A DNA stretch of 64,000 nucleotides from Devosia elaeis. Its GTDB lineage: Bacteria; Pseudomonadota; Alphaproteobacteria; Rhizobiales; Devosiaceae. The notes beneath the pieces are model-generated. The model did no database searches and was not told where the DNA came from. It worked only from the letters and a program-made list of their open reading frames with translations. Shown here piece by piece: positions 9,071-17,965 of this stretch; the first letter of the stretch is position 1; each line of letters opens with the position of its first letter. The stretch spans positions 45,848 to 109,847 of the forward strand of contig NZ_LVVY01000072.1 in the NCBI RefSeq assembly GCF_001650025.1, read 5' to 3'. The position numbers and the translations under genes were made by a program.

Positions 9071-9994
9071 ATGCGCGTCGTCTTCATGGGTACGCCCGAA
9101 TTTTCCGTCCCGACGCTGACCGAGATCGTTTCGGCCGGCCATGACGTGGTGGCCGTCTATACGCGCGCACCCAAGCCGGCGGGGCGCGGGCAGGCCGAGC
9201 GCAAGAGCCCGGTGCATGAAGCGGCGGAAGCTTTCGGCATTCCGGTCTTCACACCGCGCTCGCTCAAGGGCGCCGAAGAGCAGGCCGTCTTCGCCTCGCT
9301 CGGGGCCGACGTCGCCGTGGTGGTGGCCTATGGCCTATTGCTGCCCGCGCCGATCCTCGATGCGCCCGAATATGGATGTCTAAATCTTCATGGCTCGCTG
9401 CTGCCGCGCTGGCGGGGCGCCGCGCCGATCCAGCGGGCGATCATGGCGGGCGACAAACAGACCGGCATCGTCGTCATGAAAATGGATGAAGGCCTCGATA
9501 CCGGCGCCATGGGGCCGACCGAGATCATCCCGATCGGGCCGGACATGATTGCCGGAGAACTGCACGACCAGATGATGCGCCTGGGCGCCGATTTGATGGG
9601 GCGGGCGCTGGCCGCGCTGGAGCGGGGCAGCCTCGATTTCACGCCGCAGCCGGACGACGGCGCCACCTATGCCGCCAAGATCGACAAGGCCGAGGCGCAT
9701 ATTGATTTCTCGCAGAGCGCCGAGCAGGTGCATAATCTCATCCGCGGCCTGTCGCCCTTTCCGGGCGCCTGGTTCGAACTGGAGCTTGGCGGCAAGACGG
9801 TGCGGATCAAGGCATTGCGCTCCGCCCTGGTGGAGGGGTCGGGTGAGCCCGGCGCCTTGCTGGGCGACGGCCTGACCATTGCCTGCGGCACCGGCGCGGT
9901 GCGGCTCGTGCAGGTGCAGCGCGAGGGCAAGGGGGCGATGGACGCGGCGACCTTCCTGCGCGGCGCCGGCCCCCTGCCCGCCAAAACTGTCTGA
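9071..9994 (+). CDS. fmt: Methionyl-tRNA formyltransferase
   Basis: 307 residues. The N-terminal Rossmann-like formyltransferase domain has the conserved [15 protein letters not shown] motif (N105, H107) and a catalytic Asp in M-D-E-G-L-D-T-G (D143). The C-terminal OB-like domain runs from about residue 205. It formylates initiator Met-tRNA using 10-formyl-THF. The stop TGA overlaps the truA ATG by one base (TGATG). def, fmt and truA form a common alphaproteobacterial set. Confidence 0.96.
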   Translation: MRVVFMGTPEFSVPTLTEIVSAGHDVVAVYTRAPKPAGRGQAERKSPVHEAAEAFGIPVFTPRSLKGAEEQAVFASLGADVAVVVAYGLLLPAPILDAPEYGCLNLHGSLLPRWRGAAPIQRAIMAGDKQTGIVVMKMDEGLDTGAMGPTEIIPIGPDMIAGELHDQMMRLGADLMGRALAALERGSLDFTPQPDDGATYAAKIDKAEAHIDFSQSAEQVHNLIRGLSPFPGAWFELELGGKTVRIKALRSALVEGSGEPGALLGDGLTIACGTGAVRLVQVQREGKGAMDAATFLRGAGPLPAKTV

Positions 9995-10731
9995 TGGCCC
10001 GCTTCAAGCTCATTGTCGAATATGACGGCACCCCGTTCTGCGGCTGGCAGCGGCAGGCCGACCGGCTGAGCGTGCAACAGGCGCTGGAAGAGGCGATCCT
10101 GCGCTTTTCGGGAGAAACGGTGACCACCCAGGCCGCCGGGCGCACCGATGCCGGCGTGCATGCGCTGGGCCAGGTGGCGCATTTCGATCTGGGCAAGGAC
10201 TGGGACCCGTTCCGGGTGCGCGAGGCGCTGAATTACCATTTGCGGCCGCACCCGGTCGTGGTGATTGCCTGCGAGGCGGTGGGGCCCGATTTCGAGGCGC
10301 GATTCTCGGCCAAGGCGCGCCATTACGAATATCGCATTCTCAATCGCCGGGCGCCGGCAGCCATCGAACGCAATCAGGTCTGGCATGTGCCGGTGCACCT
10401 GGATGCGGAAAGCATGCATGCCGCCGCGCAGCTCATTCTCGGCCGGCACGATTTCACCACCTTCCGCTCCGCCGAATGCCAGGCCAAGTCGCCGATCCGC
10501 ACGCTGGACGTCCTCGACGTCAGCAGCGATGGCGAGGTGGTCGCCATCACCGCCAGCGCCCGCTCGTTCCTGCATCATCAGGTGCGTTCGATGGTGGGTT
10601 CGCTGAAACTGGTGGGCGAGGGCAAGTGGAGCCCGGCCGATTTCCGCGCGGCGCTCGACGCCGCCGACCGCGCGCGCTGCGGCGCGATGGCGCCGGCGAG
10701 CGGGCTTTATCTCACCGGGGTCGATTACTAG
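9994..10731 (+). CDS. truA: tRNA pseudouridine(38-40) synthase TruA
   Basis: 245 residues with the TruA active-site motif G-R-T-D-A-G-V-H-A (49-57); D52 is the catalytic aspartate. The C-terminal [11 protein letters not shown] motif is also present. It modifies U38-40 in tRNA anticodon arms. Start overlaps the fmt stop. Its stop codon overlaps that of the convergent membrane-protein gene through the palindrome CTAG at 10728-10731. Confidence 0.96.
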   Translation: MARFKLIVEYDGTPFCGWQRQADRLSVQQALEEAILRFSGETVTTQAAGRTDAGVHALGQVAHFDLGKDWDPFRVREALNYHLRPHPVVVIACEAVGPDFEARFSAKARHYEYRILNRRAPAAIERNQVWHVPVHLDAESMHAAAQLILGRHDFTTFRSAECQAKSPIRTLDVLDVSSDGEVVAITASARSFLHHQVRSMVGSLKLVGEGKWSPADFRAALDAADRARCGAMAPASGLYLTGVDY

Positions 10732-11324
10732 ATCGCCGCCCCCAGGATCGGCTGCAGCATGAAGGCCGCGCCGAGCTGCACGAAGACGAACAGCGCCACA
10801 TGCGCAGGCCGCAGCGTCAGGATCAGCCGGGCGATATTGACCCAGACGATCATGGCGACGATGCCCAGCGCCAGGAACGGGATGCTGCCGCTGGTGAGCT
10901 CCACCATCTGCCCATCTTCCGACAGGGCCATGGGGTGACCGAAGATCACGATGATCGCGACGGCCAGGATGCTCTGGAACAGCGTCACCCAGTTCTGCAC
11001 CACAACGAAGGGGATGAAGCCATCGCTTCGGCCGAGCAGGCGCAGGACGAGATAGCCGACGCCATATTGCACGCCCAGCGCCACGCCGCCGAGCATGATC
11101 GCGCCCGCAGCCGCGCCCGCCGGCGCGCCGCCCCCGATGCCGAACAATTGCGGCACGAAAGCCTGAACCGCCATGCCCACCAGAATGGCGATGAACGAAC
11201 CGACAAGCCCGACCTGGCGGAAATCGAAAAAGCTCGACGCCTGGCGATTGCCGATGACGAGCGCCAGGCAGCCGCGCGCGGCGCTCAGGAACTCATCGAG
11301 GAAGGTCGTGGTCGCTTTGGCCAA
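10728..11324 (-). CDS. Multi-pass membrane protein of unknown function
   Basis: 198 residues with about five hydrophobic segments and short loops. An amphipathic N-terminus ([13 protein letters not shown]) precedes the first helix. The start is a TTG supported by GAGGA 5-6 bases upstream. It follows another membrane-protein gene by 17 bases, and that gene overlaps dapE, so all are likely in the dapD-dapE transcription unit. The layout is Yip1-like, but no diagnostic motif was recognised. Confidence 0.75.
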   Translation of the reverse strand: MAKATTTFLDEFLSAARGCLALVIGNRQASSFFDFRQVGLVGSFIAILVGMAVQAFVPQLFGIGGGAPAGAAAGAIMLGGVALGVQYGVGYLVLRLLGRSDGFIPFVVVQNWVTLFQSILAVAIIVIFGHPMALSEDGQMVELTSGSIPFLALGIVAMIVWVNIARLILTLRPAHVALFVFVQLGAAFMLQPILGAAI

Positions 11325-11341
11325 GGGCTTTCCTCAATACC

Positions 11342-11875
11342 TCAGTTTGAAACGTTGCTCAGCATGTAGAGGCTCATCGGCAGACCGACAAGCAGAACCA
11401 CGGACAGAAATGCAAAAGCCGCGGAAACACCGATGGTCCAGCCGCCGGCCATGCGCCCCAGCCGGAACAGGAAATAGACCAGCCCCACCCAAAGCAGGGG
11501 CAGCGCCGGGCCGAGGATCAGCGAGACCAGCGACCCCAGCACCAGATAGGCGATGAGCGCATAGATGCCGGGGACCAGGATCGGCAGGGGCGAACCGGAA
11601 CTGCGGACCGCAAAGCGGGTGGCGTAAAGCCCCGCCAAGAGGGCCACGAGCCAGAGCGACTGCACCACCATGATATCGAGGAACCCGACCAGGGTGGGTA
11701 CCCCAACCTCGAAGGAGGCCAGCACGACTGCGAGGAAAGCGAAGACGTAAAACAGCACCAAGGCCGTGACCAGGCCCGCGCTGGTCAGCCGGAAATGCTC
11801 TTCCCAGCCGGTCTCGCCGCGCAGGATCATCCACCAGCCGGCAAAGGCCTCTTGCAGGTTCTGCCAGGTCTTCAT
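11342..11875 (-). CDS. Multi-pass membrane protein of unknown function
   Basis: 177 residues beginning M-K-T-W-Q-N-L-Q-E-A-F-A-G-W-W, then about five hydrophobic segments. The ATG at 11875 overlaps the dapE stop (ATGA), indicating coupled translation. With the next gene it forms a pair of similar-sized integral membrane proteins downstream of dapE, probably paralogues of one fold. No catalytic motif is visible. A longer reading in this frame runs antisense-like through dapE and is not credible. Confidence 0.75.
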   Translation of the reverse strand: MKTWQNLQEAFAGWWMILRGETGWEEHFRLTSAGLVTALVLFYVFAFLAVVLASFEVGVPTLVGFLDIMVVQSLWLVALLAGLYATRFAVRSSGSPLPILVPGIYALIAYLVLGSLVSLILGPALPLLWVGLVYFLFRLGRMAGGWTIGVSAAFAFLSVVLLVGLPMSLYMLSNVSN

Positions 11876-13026
11876 GCCGGGTTCCCGGCGAAGAAGCGGC
11901 GCATGAAGCCCTCGTAGATCTCGGCAAGGCCGGTGAGGTCGCTGAGGGCGATATGTTCGTCGGCCTTGTGCATGGAGGGGCCGACAAGGCCGCATTCCAC
12001 CACGGGGCCATATTGGGCGATGAAGCGGGCATCGGAGGTGCCGCCGCCGGTCGAATAGTCCGGCGCCTTGCCATTGCGCTCGGCGATGACGGCGGAGAGC
12101 GTCTCGATATCGGCGCCGAGCGGGGACAGGAAGGATCGGGACGGCACGCCCGCAATCTCGAAATCCACGCGCGTGCCATTGGCCTCGACCTGCGCGATGC
12201 GGCCGCGCACCCAATCGGCCAGCGTCCCGGGCGTCCAGAGATCGTTATAGCGGATATTGAACCGCAGGACGCCGCTCATCGGGATGACGTTGGAGACCGG
12301 ATTACCGACATCGATGCTGGTCAATTCCAGATTGGAGGCCGGAAAATGCGCGCTGCCGCCGTCGAGCGGTTCGGACGAGAGTGCGGTGGCGACGGCGGCC
12401 AGCACCGGCAACGGATTATTGGCCTTGTGCGGATAGGCGACATGGCCCTGAGTGCCGGTGACGGTTACGCTGCCGGAAAAGGAGCCGCGCCGGCCGATCT
12501 TGATGCTGTCGCCCAAAGTCTCGGCGGAGCTGGGTTCCCCAACGATGGCGAAATCGAAGTGATGGCCATTTTCCGCCATCCAGCGCACCAGCTTTTCGGT
12601 GCCGTTGATGGCGTCGGCCTCCTCGTCATTGGTGATGGCGAGCTGGATGATGCCGGCCTCGGGCGGAATGGCGGCGCAGGCGGCGACGAAGGCGGCGATG
12701 CCCGATTTCATGTCGGCGGCGCCGCGGCCATAAATCCGGCCATCGGCAATGCGGGGCTGGAACGGATCGGCGGTCCAATGGGCCGCGTCGCCGGGCGGCA
12801 CGACGTCGGTATGGCCGGCAAAGAGCAGGCGACGCCTGCCCTCCCCGCGCGTGGCGAAGAGATTATCGACCGGATAGGAGCCATCGCCCTCGAAACGCAG
12901 GCGGGTAACGGCAAAGCCGAGCCCTTTAAGCTCGGCTTCCAGCAGGTCGAGCGCCCCGGCCTCCTCGGGCGTGACCGAGGGGCAGGCGATGAGGCGTTCG
13001 AGCAGCTTTACCGGATCGATGGCCAA
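11872..13026 (-). CDS. dapE: Succinyl-diaminopimelate desuccinylase
   Basis: 384 residues, M20 metallopeptidase family. It shows the metal-site motif F-A-G-H-T-D-V-V-P-P-G-D, the catalytic N-D-E-E-A-D-A-I-N-G-T and the late G-G-T-S-D-A-R-F motif typical of DapE. It hydrolyses N-succinyl-LL-diaminopimelate in lysine and peptidoglycan precursor synthesis. The start is TTG at 13026, with AAGGAG 6 bases upstream. dapD lies 13 bases upstream on the same strand. Confidence 0.95.
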   Translation of the reverse strand: MAIDPVKLLERLIACPSVTPEEAGALDLLEAELKGLGFAVTRLRFEGDGSYPVDNLFATRGEGRRRLLFAGHTDVVPPGDAAHWTADPFQPRIADGRIYGRGAADMKSGIAAFVAACAAIPPEAGIIQLAITNDEEADAINGTEKLVRWMAENGHHFDFAIVGEPSSAETLGDSIKIGRRGSFSGSVTVTGTQGHVAYPHKANNPLPVLAAVATALSSEPLDGGSAHFPASNLELTSIDVGNPVSNVIPMSGVLRFNIRYNDLWTPGTLADWVRGRIAQVEANGTRVDFEIAGVPSRSFLSPLGADIETLSAVIAERNGKAPDYSTGGGTSDARFIAQYGPVVECGLVGPSMHKADEHIALSDLTGLAEIYEGFMRRFFAGNPA

Positions 13027-13039
13027 GGCAGGCTCCTTG

Positions 13040-13882
13040 CTAGTCCCGCAGCAGGTCGTTGATGGCGGTCTTGGAGCGGGTCTGGGCGTCGACCGTCTTG
13101 ACGATGACGGCGCAGTAAAGGTTGGGGCCCGGCGTGCCGTCCGGCAGGGGCTTGCCGGGCAGGGAGCCCGAGACCACCACTGAATAGGGCGGCACCTTGC
13201 CGATATGGACTTCGCCGGTGGTGCGATCGACGATCTTGGTGGAGGCGCCGATGAACACGCCCATGGAGATGACCGCGCCTTCGCCCACGATCACGCCTTC
13301 GACGATTTCCGAGCGGGCGCCGATGAAGCAATTGTCCTCGATGATGACCGGGCCGGCCTGGAGCGGCTCGAGCACGCCACCGATGCCGACGCCGCCGGAC
13401 AGGTGCACGTTCTTGCCGATCTGGGCGCAGGAGCCCACCGTGGTCCAGGTATCGACCATGGAGTTTTCATCGACATAGGCGCCCAGATTGACGAAGCTGG
13501 GCATGAGGATAACGCCCTTGGCGATATGGGCGGAATTGCGCACGATCGCCCCCGGCACGGCGCGGAAGCCGGCCTCGCGATAGCGGTTCTCTCCCCAGCC
13601 CTCGAACTTGGAGGGCACCTTGTCCCACCAGGACGAGCCATGGGCGCCGCCGGAGATCAGCTGATTGTCGTTGAGGCGGAAGGACAACAGCACGGCCTTC
13701 TTCAACCATTGATTGACCTGCCAGGTACCATCGACCTTTTCGGCCACGCGCGCCTCGCCATTGTCGAGCAGAAGCAGGGCGGCATCCACCGCATCGCGAA
13801 TCTCGCCTTTGGTGGCAAACGTCACCTCGGCGCGGTTCTCGAAGGCAGCGTCGATGATCTGGGCGAGTTGGGCGTGCGACAT
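13040..13882 (-). CDS. dapD: Tetrahydrodipicolinate N-succinyltransferase
   Basis: 280 residues. An N-terminal helical domain ([11 protein letters not shown]) leads into a left-handed beta-helix with hexapeptide repeats ([18 protein letters not shown]). It succinylates tetrahydrodipicolinate one step before the aminotransferase and DapE. The ATG at 13882 is preceded by GAGGA and matches the family N-terminus; the open frame extends upstream without support. First gene of a dapD-dapE-two-membrane-protein operon. Confidence 0.95.
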   Translation of the reverse strand: MSHAQLAQIIDAAFENRAEVTFATKGEIRDAVDAALLLLDNGEARVAEKVDGTWQVNQWLKKAVLLSFRLNDNQLISGGAHGSSWWDKVPSKFEGWGENRYREAGFRAVPGAIVRNSAHIAKGVILMPSFVNLGAYVDENSMVDTWTTVGSCAQIGKNVHLSGGVGIGGVLEPLQAGPVIIEDNCFIGARSEIVEGVIVGEGAVISMGVFIGASTKIVDRTTGEVHIGKVPPYSVVVSGSLPGKPLPDGTPGPNLYCAVIVKTVDAQTRSKTAINDLLRD

Positions 13883-14002
13883 GGCGGGTCCTCTATGATG
13901 TCGCGCGGACCATAGCGGGGACGGTTTGCGTGTCAACGGGGCGTGATGATGCACCGGCCGGCCTCTCGGTGGGCAGGCGCACGTTTGGCAAGCACGATGC
14001 GG

Positions 14003-14150
14003 CACCCTCCCCCTTGCGGCGAAGGGCTGGGGTGGGGGATGGGCGGTAGGATGCCCGCTGGGCAACCAGTGCGCCGGCTCCCCCTCCCAGCTTCGCTAGG
14101 CCTTTCGCCAAGCTGCGCTACCTCCCCCGTCAAGGGGGAGGTGAGGGGCC
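14003..14150. repeat. Intergenic palindromic element, family D, copy 1
   Basis: This fills most of the 277-base gap between pheA and dapD. The left part begins CCCTCCCCCTTGCGGCGAAG and the right part (14121-14148) reads CCTCCCCCGTCAAGGGGGAG then GTGAGGGG, so the C-rich and G-rich strands can fold back on each other. Related copies are at 34435, 42737, 59944 and 62493. Confidence 0.65.
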
Positions 14151-14159
14151 GGCGCCCGC

Positions 14160-14990
14160 CTACCGCAGGTCCGATGCCGGGTAGACGCCGAGAATGCGGA
14201 AATAGTCGGTGAAGAATTTGAGCTCGTCGAAAGCGTGCTGGACGCCGATATCGTCGGGATGGCCTTCGATGTCGGCATAGAACTGGGTGGCGGTGAAGGC
14301 GCCGCCGACCATGTAGCTTTCGAGCTTGGTCATGTTGACGCCATTGGTGGCGAAGCCGCCCATGGCCTTGTAGAGCGCCGCAGGCACGTTGCGCACGCGG
14401 AACACGAAGGTGGTCTTCACCTTGTTATCCTGTTGCGGCGCATTCTGTTCGGTGGGAGAGAGCACGAGGAACCGGGTGGTGTTGTGGTCGGCATCCTCGA
14501 TATTTTCGGCCAGCACGTCGAGACCGTAAATCTCCCCGGCAAAGCGCGAGGCGATGGCGGCAACGGACTTGTCCGCCTTCTGCGCGATCTCGCGGGCCGA
14601 ACCGGCCGTATCCACCGCATTGATGGTTTTCAGCCCATGCCGGGCGATGAAGCGCCGGCACTGGCCCAGCGCCACGGACAGCGACTGAACCGATTTGACA
14701 TCCTCGAAACGGGCGCCGGGCACGCCGAGCAGCGTCATTTCCACGCGCAGATAGGTCTCACCGATGATGAACAAGCCGCTTTCGGGCAGCAGGTGATGAA
14801 TATCGGTGATGCGGCCATAGAGCGAGTTTTCCACCGGCACCACGGCGAAGTCGGCGCGGCCGGACTGCACGGCGCTCAGCGTCTCCTCGAAGGTGACGCA
14901 GCCGACGAATTCCTCCCCCGGAAACACATTGGCCGCCGCCGCATGGCTGAAGGCGCCGGGCTCGCCCTGGAAGGCAATCTTTTTCGTCAT
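14160..14990 (-). CDS. pheA: Prephenate dehydratase
   Basis: 276 residues, monofunctional with no chorismate mutase domain. The periplasmic-binding-like catalytic domain (about 4-180) contains the family T-R-F motif at 172-174. An ACT regulatory domain (about 192-270) with E-S-Y-M at 224-227 would bind phenylalanine for feedback inhibition. It converts prephenate to phenylpyruvate. The N-terminus M-T-K-K-I-A-F-Q-G-E-P-G-A is the standard alphaproteobacterial start. Divergent from the CycM-like gene. Confidence 0.95.
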   Translation of the reverse strand: MTKKIAFQGEPGAFSHAAAANVFPGEEFVGCVTFEETLSAVQSGRADFAVVPVENSLYGRITDIHHLLPESGLFIIGETYLRVEMTLLGVPGARFEDVKSVQSLSVALGQCRRFIARHGLKTINAVDTAGSAREIAQKADKSVAAIASRFAGEIYGLDVLAENIEDADHNTTRFLVLSPTEQNAPQQDNKVKTTFVFRVRNVPAALYKAMGGFATNGVNMTKLESYMVGGAFTATQFYADIEGHPDDIGVQHAFDELKFFTDYFRILGVYPASDLR

Positions 14991-15105
14991 GGCGTGAAAA
15001 TCCGTTGAACAATGGCCGGGCCGGTTCTTGCGCGAGCGGAGAGAGGTGTCAATCGTGGCGAGGCGTGGTTCTTTGCCCGTGCCATTCGAGCGCAGCTCTC
15101 ATGGC

Positions 15106-15163
15106 CTTCGAGCCTAAAATCTCCCCAGCGGAGAGATTTTCCCGCTTTGCGGGCGGCTCGAAG
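15106..15163. other. Predicted three-way-junction structured element
   Basis: The outer stem CTTCGAGCC (15106-15114) pairs perfectly with GGCTCGAAG (15155-15163). Inside are two hairpins, AAAATCTC/GAGATTTT (15116-15123 with 15133-15140) and CCCGC/GCGGG (15141-15145 with 15149-15153). All stems are perfect and nest into a cloverleaf-like three-way junction. It could be a repeat unit, an RNA leader element or a small RNA; the sequence does not decide. Confidence 0.5.
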
Positions 15164-15245
15164 TGTCGCACCGGGGTTTGAGCTGTTGCGCCCCAAGGGG
15201 CTTGATACTATCTTCCGCGCGCGCCGGGTTGGTCGGTTGAGGCAG

Positions 15246-15263
15246 ATTCCCTCATGGGAATCG
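15246..15263. promoter_or_regulatory. 18-bp palindrome upstream of cycM-like gene
   Basis: GATTCCC and GGGAATC are perfect inverted arms around TCAT, 57 bases before the proposed start codon. Candidate operator or mRNA leader hairpin. No regulator is assigned. Confidence 0.35.
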
Positions 15264-15320
15264 GAATTTTGGGCCAGCGGCGCTTAATGTCCGCAGGGGA
15301 TGGACCGGCAGAGAGACCAA

Positions 15321-16142
15321 ATGGATTCGTTCGAGCTAAACAAGATTCTAGGCGCCGTCCTCGGCACGCTGTTGTTTGTGATGGGTGTCGGCTTTCTGGC
15401 CGAAGCCATCTATCATCCGATTGAAGGCCGCGGCCCCGGCTATGCCCTTCCCGAGCCGGAAGTGGTCGCCGATGCCGGTGCGGTGGAAGAAGAGCCCGCC
15501 GTGCCGATCGCCGCGCTCCTGGCCAGCGCCAGCGTCGATCGCGGCGCCGCTGCCGTGCGCAAGTGCCAGTCCTGCCACAATTTCGGCGAGGGCGAGCCCA
15601 ACAAGCAGGGCCCGAACCTCTACAATATCGTCGGCGCGCCCAAGGCGCACATGCCCGATTTCGCCTATTCGGACATCCTGCTGCAGCAGAAGGCCGAAGG
15701 CCAGGTCTGGTCCTATGACAACCTGAACGCCTTCCTCGAAAACCCGCGTGGCTATGCCCCGGGCACCAAGATGGCCTTTGCCGGCGTGCGCTCGCCTGAA
15801 GAGCGCGCCGATATCCTGGCCTATCTGCAGACGCTCTCGGGCAGTCCGGTGCCCTTCCCCGAGGCCGACGCCGCAGCGGCGCCCGCCGCCGACGAGCCGG
15901 CCGAGGGCGATGTGCCCGCCGCCGCGCCTGCTTCCGAATCGCCGGACAATACCGTTCCGGCCGAAGTGACGACCCCTGCTGCCGGCGGCAGCGAGGTTGA
16001 GGAACCCACGGCGCCCGAAGGCGCGGTGGACACCCCCACCACGACGCAGTCCGAAACGCCCGTGCAGGGCACCCCGGTGCAGGAAACCACGCCGGAAGCG
16101 CCGCTTTCGGGTGACGAAACCGCACCGACCAGCGGGCAGTAA
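15321..16142 (+). CDS. cycM: Membrane-anchored cytochrome c, CycM/c552 type
   Basis: 273 residues. An uncleaved N-terminal membrane anchor (about 8-30) is followed by a class I cytochrome c domain with C82-Q-S-C85-H86 and the distal Met ligand in G-T-K-M151. A roughly 95-residue Ala/Pro/Glu-rich tail follows the domain (from about 178) and is longer than in typical CycM proteins. Such anchored cytochromes carry electrons from the bc1 complex to terminal oxidases on the periplasmic side. The ATG at 15321 fits the conserved M-D-S-F-E-L-N-K-I; an upstream ATG at 15300 is possible. Confidence 0.88.
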   Translation: MDSFELNKILGAVLGTLLFVMGVGFLAEAIYHPIEGRGPGYALPEPEVVADAGAVEEEPAVPIAALLASASVDRGAAAVRKCQSCHNFGEGEPNKQGPNLYNIVGAPKAHMPDFAYSDILLQQKAEGQVWSYDNLNAFLENPRGYAPGTKMAFAGVRSPEERADILAYLQTLSGSPVPFPEADAAAAPAADEPAEGDVPAAAPASESPDNTVPAEVTTPAAGGSEVEEPTAPEGAVDTPTTTQSETPVQGTPVQETTPEAPLSGDETAPTSGQ

Positions 16143-16168
16143 GCCCTAGACGACGTGAATTACGGAAG

Positions 16169-16194
16169 GGCCGCGCCAAAAGCGCGGCCCTTTG
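16169..16194 (+). terminator. Hairpin terminator after the cytochrome gene
   Basis: GGCCGCGC (16170-16177) and GCGCGGCC (16183-16190) form a perfect stem around a CAAAA loop, followed by a short T-rich stretch. It lies between the cytochrome stop and the next start codon, so it would separate the two genes. The T-run is short, so efficiency is uncertain. Confidence 0.5.
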
Positions 16195-16204
16195 CTTGAG
16201 GACC

Positions 16205-17149
16205 ATGAGAATGCTGCTGCTCCACCTTTCCGATGTCGATGAAGCAAGCTGGGCCAAGGCCTTTGCCGAAGCGCTGGCGCCCTATCCCGTGGTGCGGCGG
16301 GGCGACGATTTCGATCCGCGCCAGGTGCGCTACATCTTTGTCTGGAAGCCGCAGGCGGATGCCTTTGCGGGCTTCGACAATCTCAAGGCGGTGTTCTCGC
16401 TGGGCGCGGGCGTCGATGCGCTGATGAAGCATCCCGACCTGCCGGACGTGCCGGTGGTGCGCTTCGTCGACAACGATCTCAGCCAGCGGATGAGCGATTA
16501 CGTGGTGGCCCATGTCACCATGCATCATCGCCAGTTCACCCGCTTCCGCGCCGACCAGAAGGCGCGCCGCTGGAGCCAGTTCTATCCGCCCTCGGCGCAG
16601 GAAAGCACGGTCGGCGTCATGGGCATGGGCGTTCTCGGGCAAGATGCGGTGCGCCGGCTCAAGCCGCTGGGCTTCACCCTGCGCAGCTGGAGCCGGACGC
16701 CGAGGCCGGTCGAGGGCGTCACCGGCTTTGCCGGCGACGGCGAATTCGACGCCTTCCTGTCAGGCACCGATATCCTGGTCAACCTGCTGCCGCTGACGCC
16801 GGAAACCGCCGGCATTCTCAATTACGAGACCTTCACCAAGCTGCGCCGCGGCGGGCTGGCAGGCGGCCCGGTGATCATAAATGCCGCCCGGGGCGGACAT
16901 CAGAAAGAGGCTGACATCGCCCGGGCGCTGGGCGATGGTGTGCTGGGCGCGGCGAGCCTGGACGTGTTCGAGGTCGAGCCCCTGCCCTCATCCAGCCCGC
17001 TCTGGGATATCGAGAACTGCTATATCACCCCGCATATCGCCGCCATTTCGGACATTGCCAGTGGAGTGCGCTATTTCTCCGGCATCCTGCGCGATCACGA
17101 GGCCGGCAAGGCGCTGATCAATGTGGTGGACCGCGCCCGCGGGTACTGA
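16205..17149 (+). CDS. ghrA: Glyoxylate/hydroxypyruvate reductase A-like dehydrogenase
   Basis: 314 residues, D-isomer-specific 2-hydroxyacid dehydrogenase family, GhrA branch. The NAD(P)-binding motif is G-V-M-G-M-G-V-L-G. The catalytic triad motifs are N-A-A-R-G (Arg), E-V-E-P-L-P (Glu) and T-P-H-I-A-A (His). It would reduce glyoxylate or hydroxypyruvate with NADPH in the cytosol. The ATG at 16205 has GAGG 3 bases upstream; an ATG two codons later is an alternative. Exact substrate preference cannot be read from sequence. Confidence 0.85.
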   Translation: MRMLLLHLSDVDEASWAKAFAEALAPYPVVRRGDDFDPRQVRYIFVWKPQADAFAGFDNLKAVFSLGAGVDALMKHPDLPDVPVVRFVDNDLSQRMSDYVVAHVTMHHRQFTRFRADQKARRWSQFYPPSAQESTVGVMGMGVLGQDAVRRLKPLGFTLRSWSRTPRPVEGVTGFAGDGEFDAFLSGTDILVNLLPLTPETAGILNYETFTKLRRGGLAGGPVIINAARGGHQKEADIARALGDGVLGAASLDVFEVEPLPSSSPLWDIENCYITPHIAAISDIASGVRYFSGILRDHEAGKALINVVDRARGY

Positions 17150-17221
17150 CACGCAAATTTCACTGGCAGGATCGCCGAATTTGTTCAACCTTAGCGTCCC
17201 AACCGTCACCCCTGAGACTGC

Positions 17222-17965
17222 ATGACCGATAGCGCCGCTCCCGCCAAGCTCAGTTTCTACGATCGACTGAAGCTGGCTACCAAGCATCGATTTGCCGAAC
17301 CGATCCTGGCGGCCCTGTGTTTCCTCGAAGCGATGATCCTGCCGGTCTTCCCGGAAATCATGCTGGCGCCGATGATCATCGCCGACCGCATGCGGGCCTG
17401 GCGGCTGGCCACCATCTGCACCGTGGCCTCGGTCACCGGGGGCCTGGCGGGCTATGCCATCGGCTATTTCCTGTTCGACAGCATCGGCCGGCCGATCATC
17501 GATTTCTACGGCGCGGGCAATGGCTTTGAAGCGCTGCGCCACAGCTTCAACGAGAACGGCCCGCTGATGATCCTGATCGGCGCGCTCTCGCCGATCCCCT
17601 ACAAGGTCATCACCATCACCTCGGGCGTGGCGGGTCTCGATATCTGGACCTTCGTGATCTACGGGCTGATCGGGCGCGGCCTGCGCTATTTCGTGCCCTG
17701 CGGCCTGTTCTACTTCTTCGGGCCGGTGGCGGGCGAATTCATCGAGAAGCACAAGAAATGGGCCGGCTGGGGCATGATCGTGCTGGTCATTGTCGGCTTC
17801 GCCATGGCGCCGCTGCTGTTCCCCAAATCCCATGGCCCGGCCACCGAGATCGCCGTCGAGCAGATGACGGCGGTGGACGAGGTGGTGCCGCGCGAATTGC
17901 TGCCCAATCCCGGTGAACTGCTGACCGATACCGAGACGGCCCCGGCCACCAATCCGGGCAACTAG
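17222..17965 (+). CDS. VTT-domain (YqaA/DedA-like) membrane protein
   Basis: 247 residues with about five membrane segments. It has the YqaA-type F-L-E-A-M-I-L-P-V-F-P-E-I re-entrant motif near residue 35-50 and G-A-L-S-P-I-P-Y-K near 120-130. VTT proteins move lipids between membrane leaflets or help export. A hydrophilic tail of about 45 residues follows the last helix. Convergent with the MarR-GNAT gene, overlapping it by 4 bases at the stops. Confidence 0.82.
   Translation: MTDSAAPAKLSFYDRLKLATKHRFAEPILAALCFLEAMILPVFPEIMLAPMIIADRMRAWRLATICTVASVTGGLAGYAIGYFLFDSIGRPIIDFYGAGNGFEALRHSFNENGPLMILIGALSPIPYKVITITSGVAGLDIWTFVIYGLIGRGLRYFVPCGLFYFFGPVAGEFIEKHKKWAGWGMIVLVIVGFAMAPLLFPKSHGPATEIAVEQMTAVDEVVPRELLPNPGELLTDTETAPATNPGN

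Larger units (their letters stand above)
14991..15320. other. Intergenic region between pheA and the cycM-like gene
   Basis: A 330-base divergent gap. It holds the structured element at 15106-15163, a small GCCCC/GGGGC hairpin near 15190-15202 and the palindrome at 15246-15263. An open plus-strand frame (15012-15287) runs through it but has Arg-rich composition without any recognisable fold, so no gene is called. It must contain promoters for both flanking genes. Confidence 0.6.

Noticed and set aside
15012..15287. A 91-codon plus-strand frame in the pheA-cycM gap
   Set aside because: It runs through the structured element, is Arg-rich, and has no recognisable fold or ribosome site.
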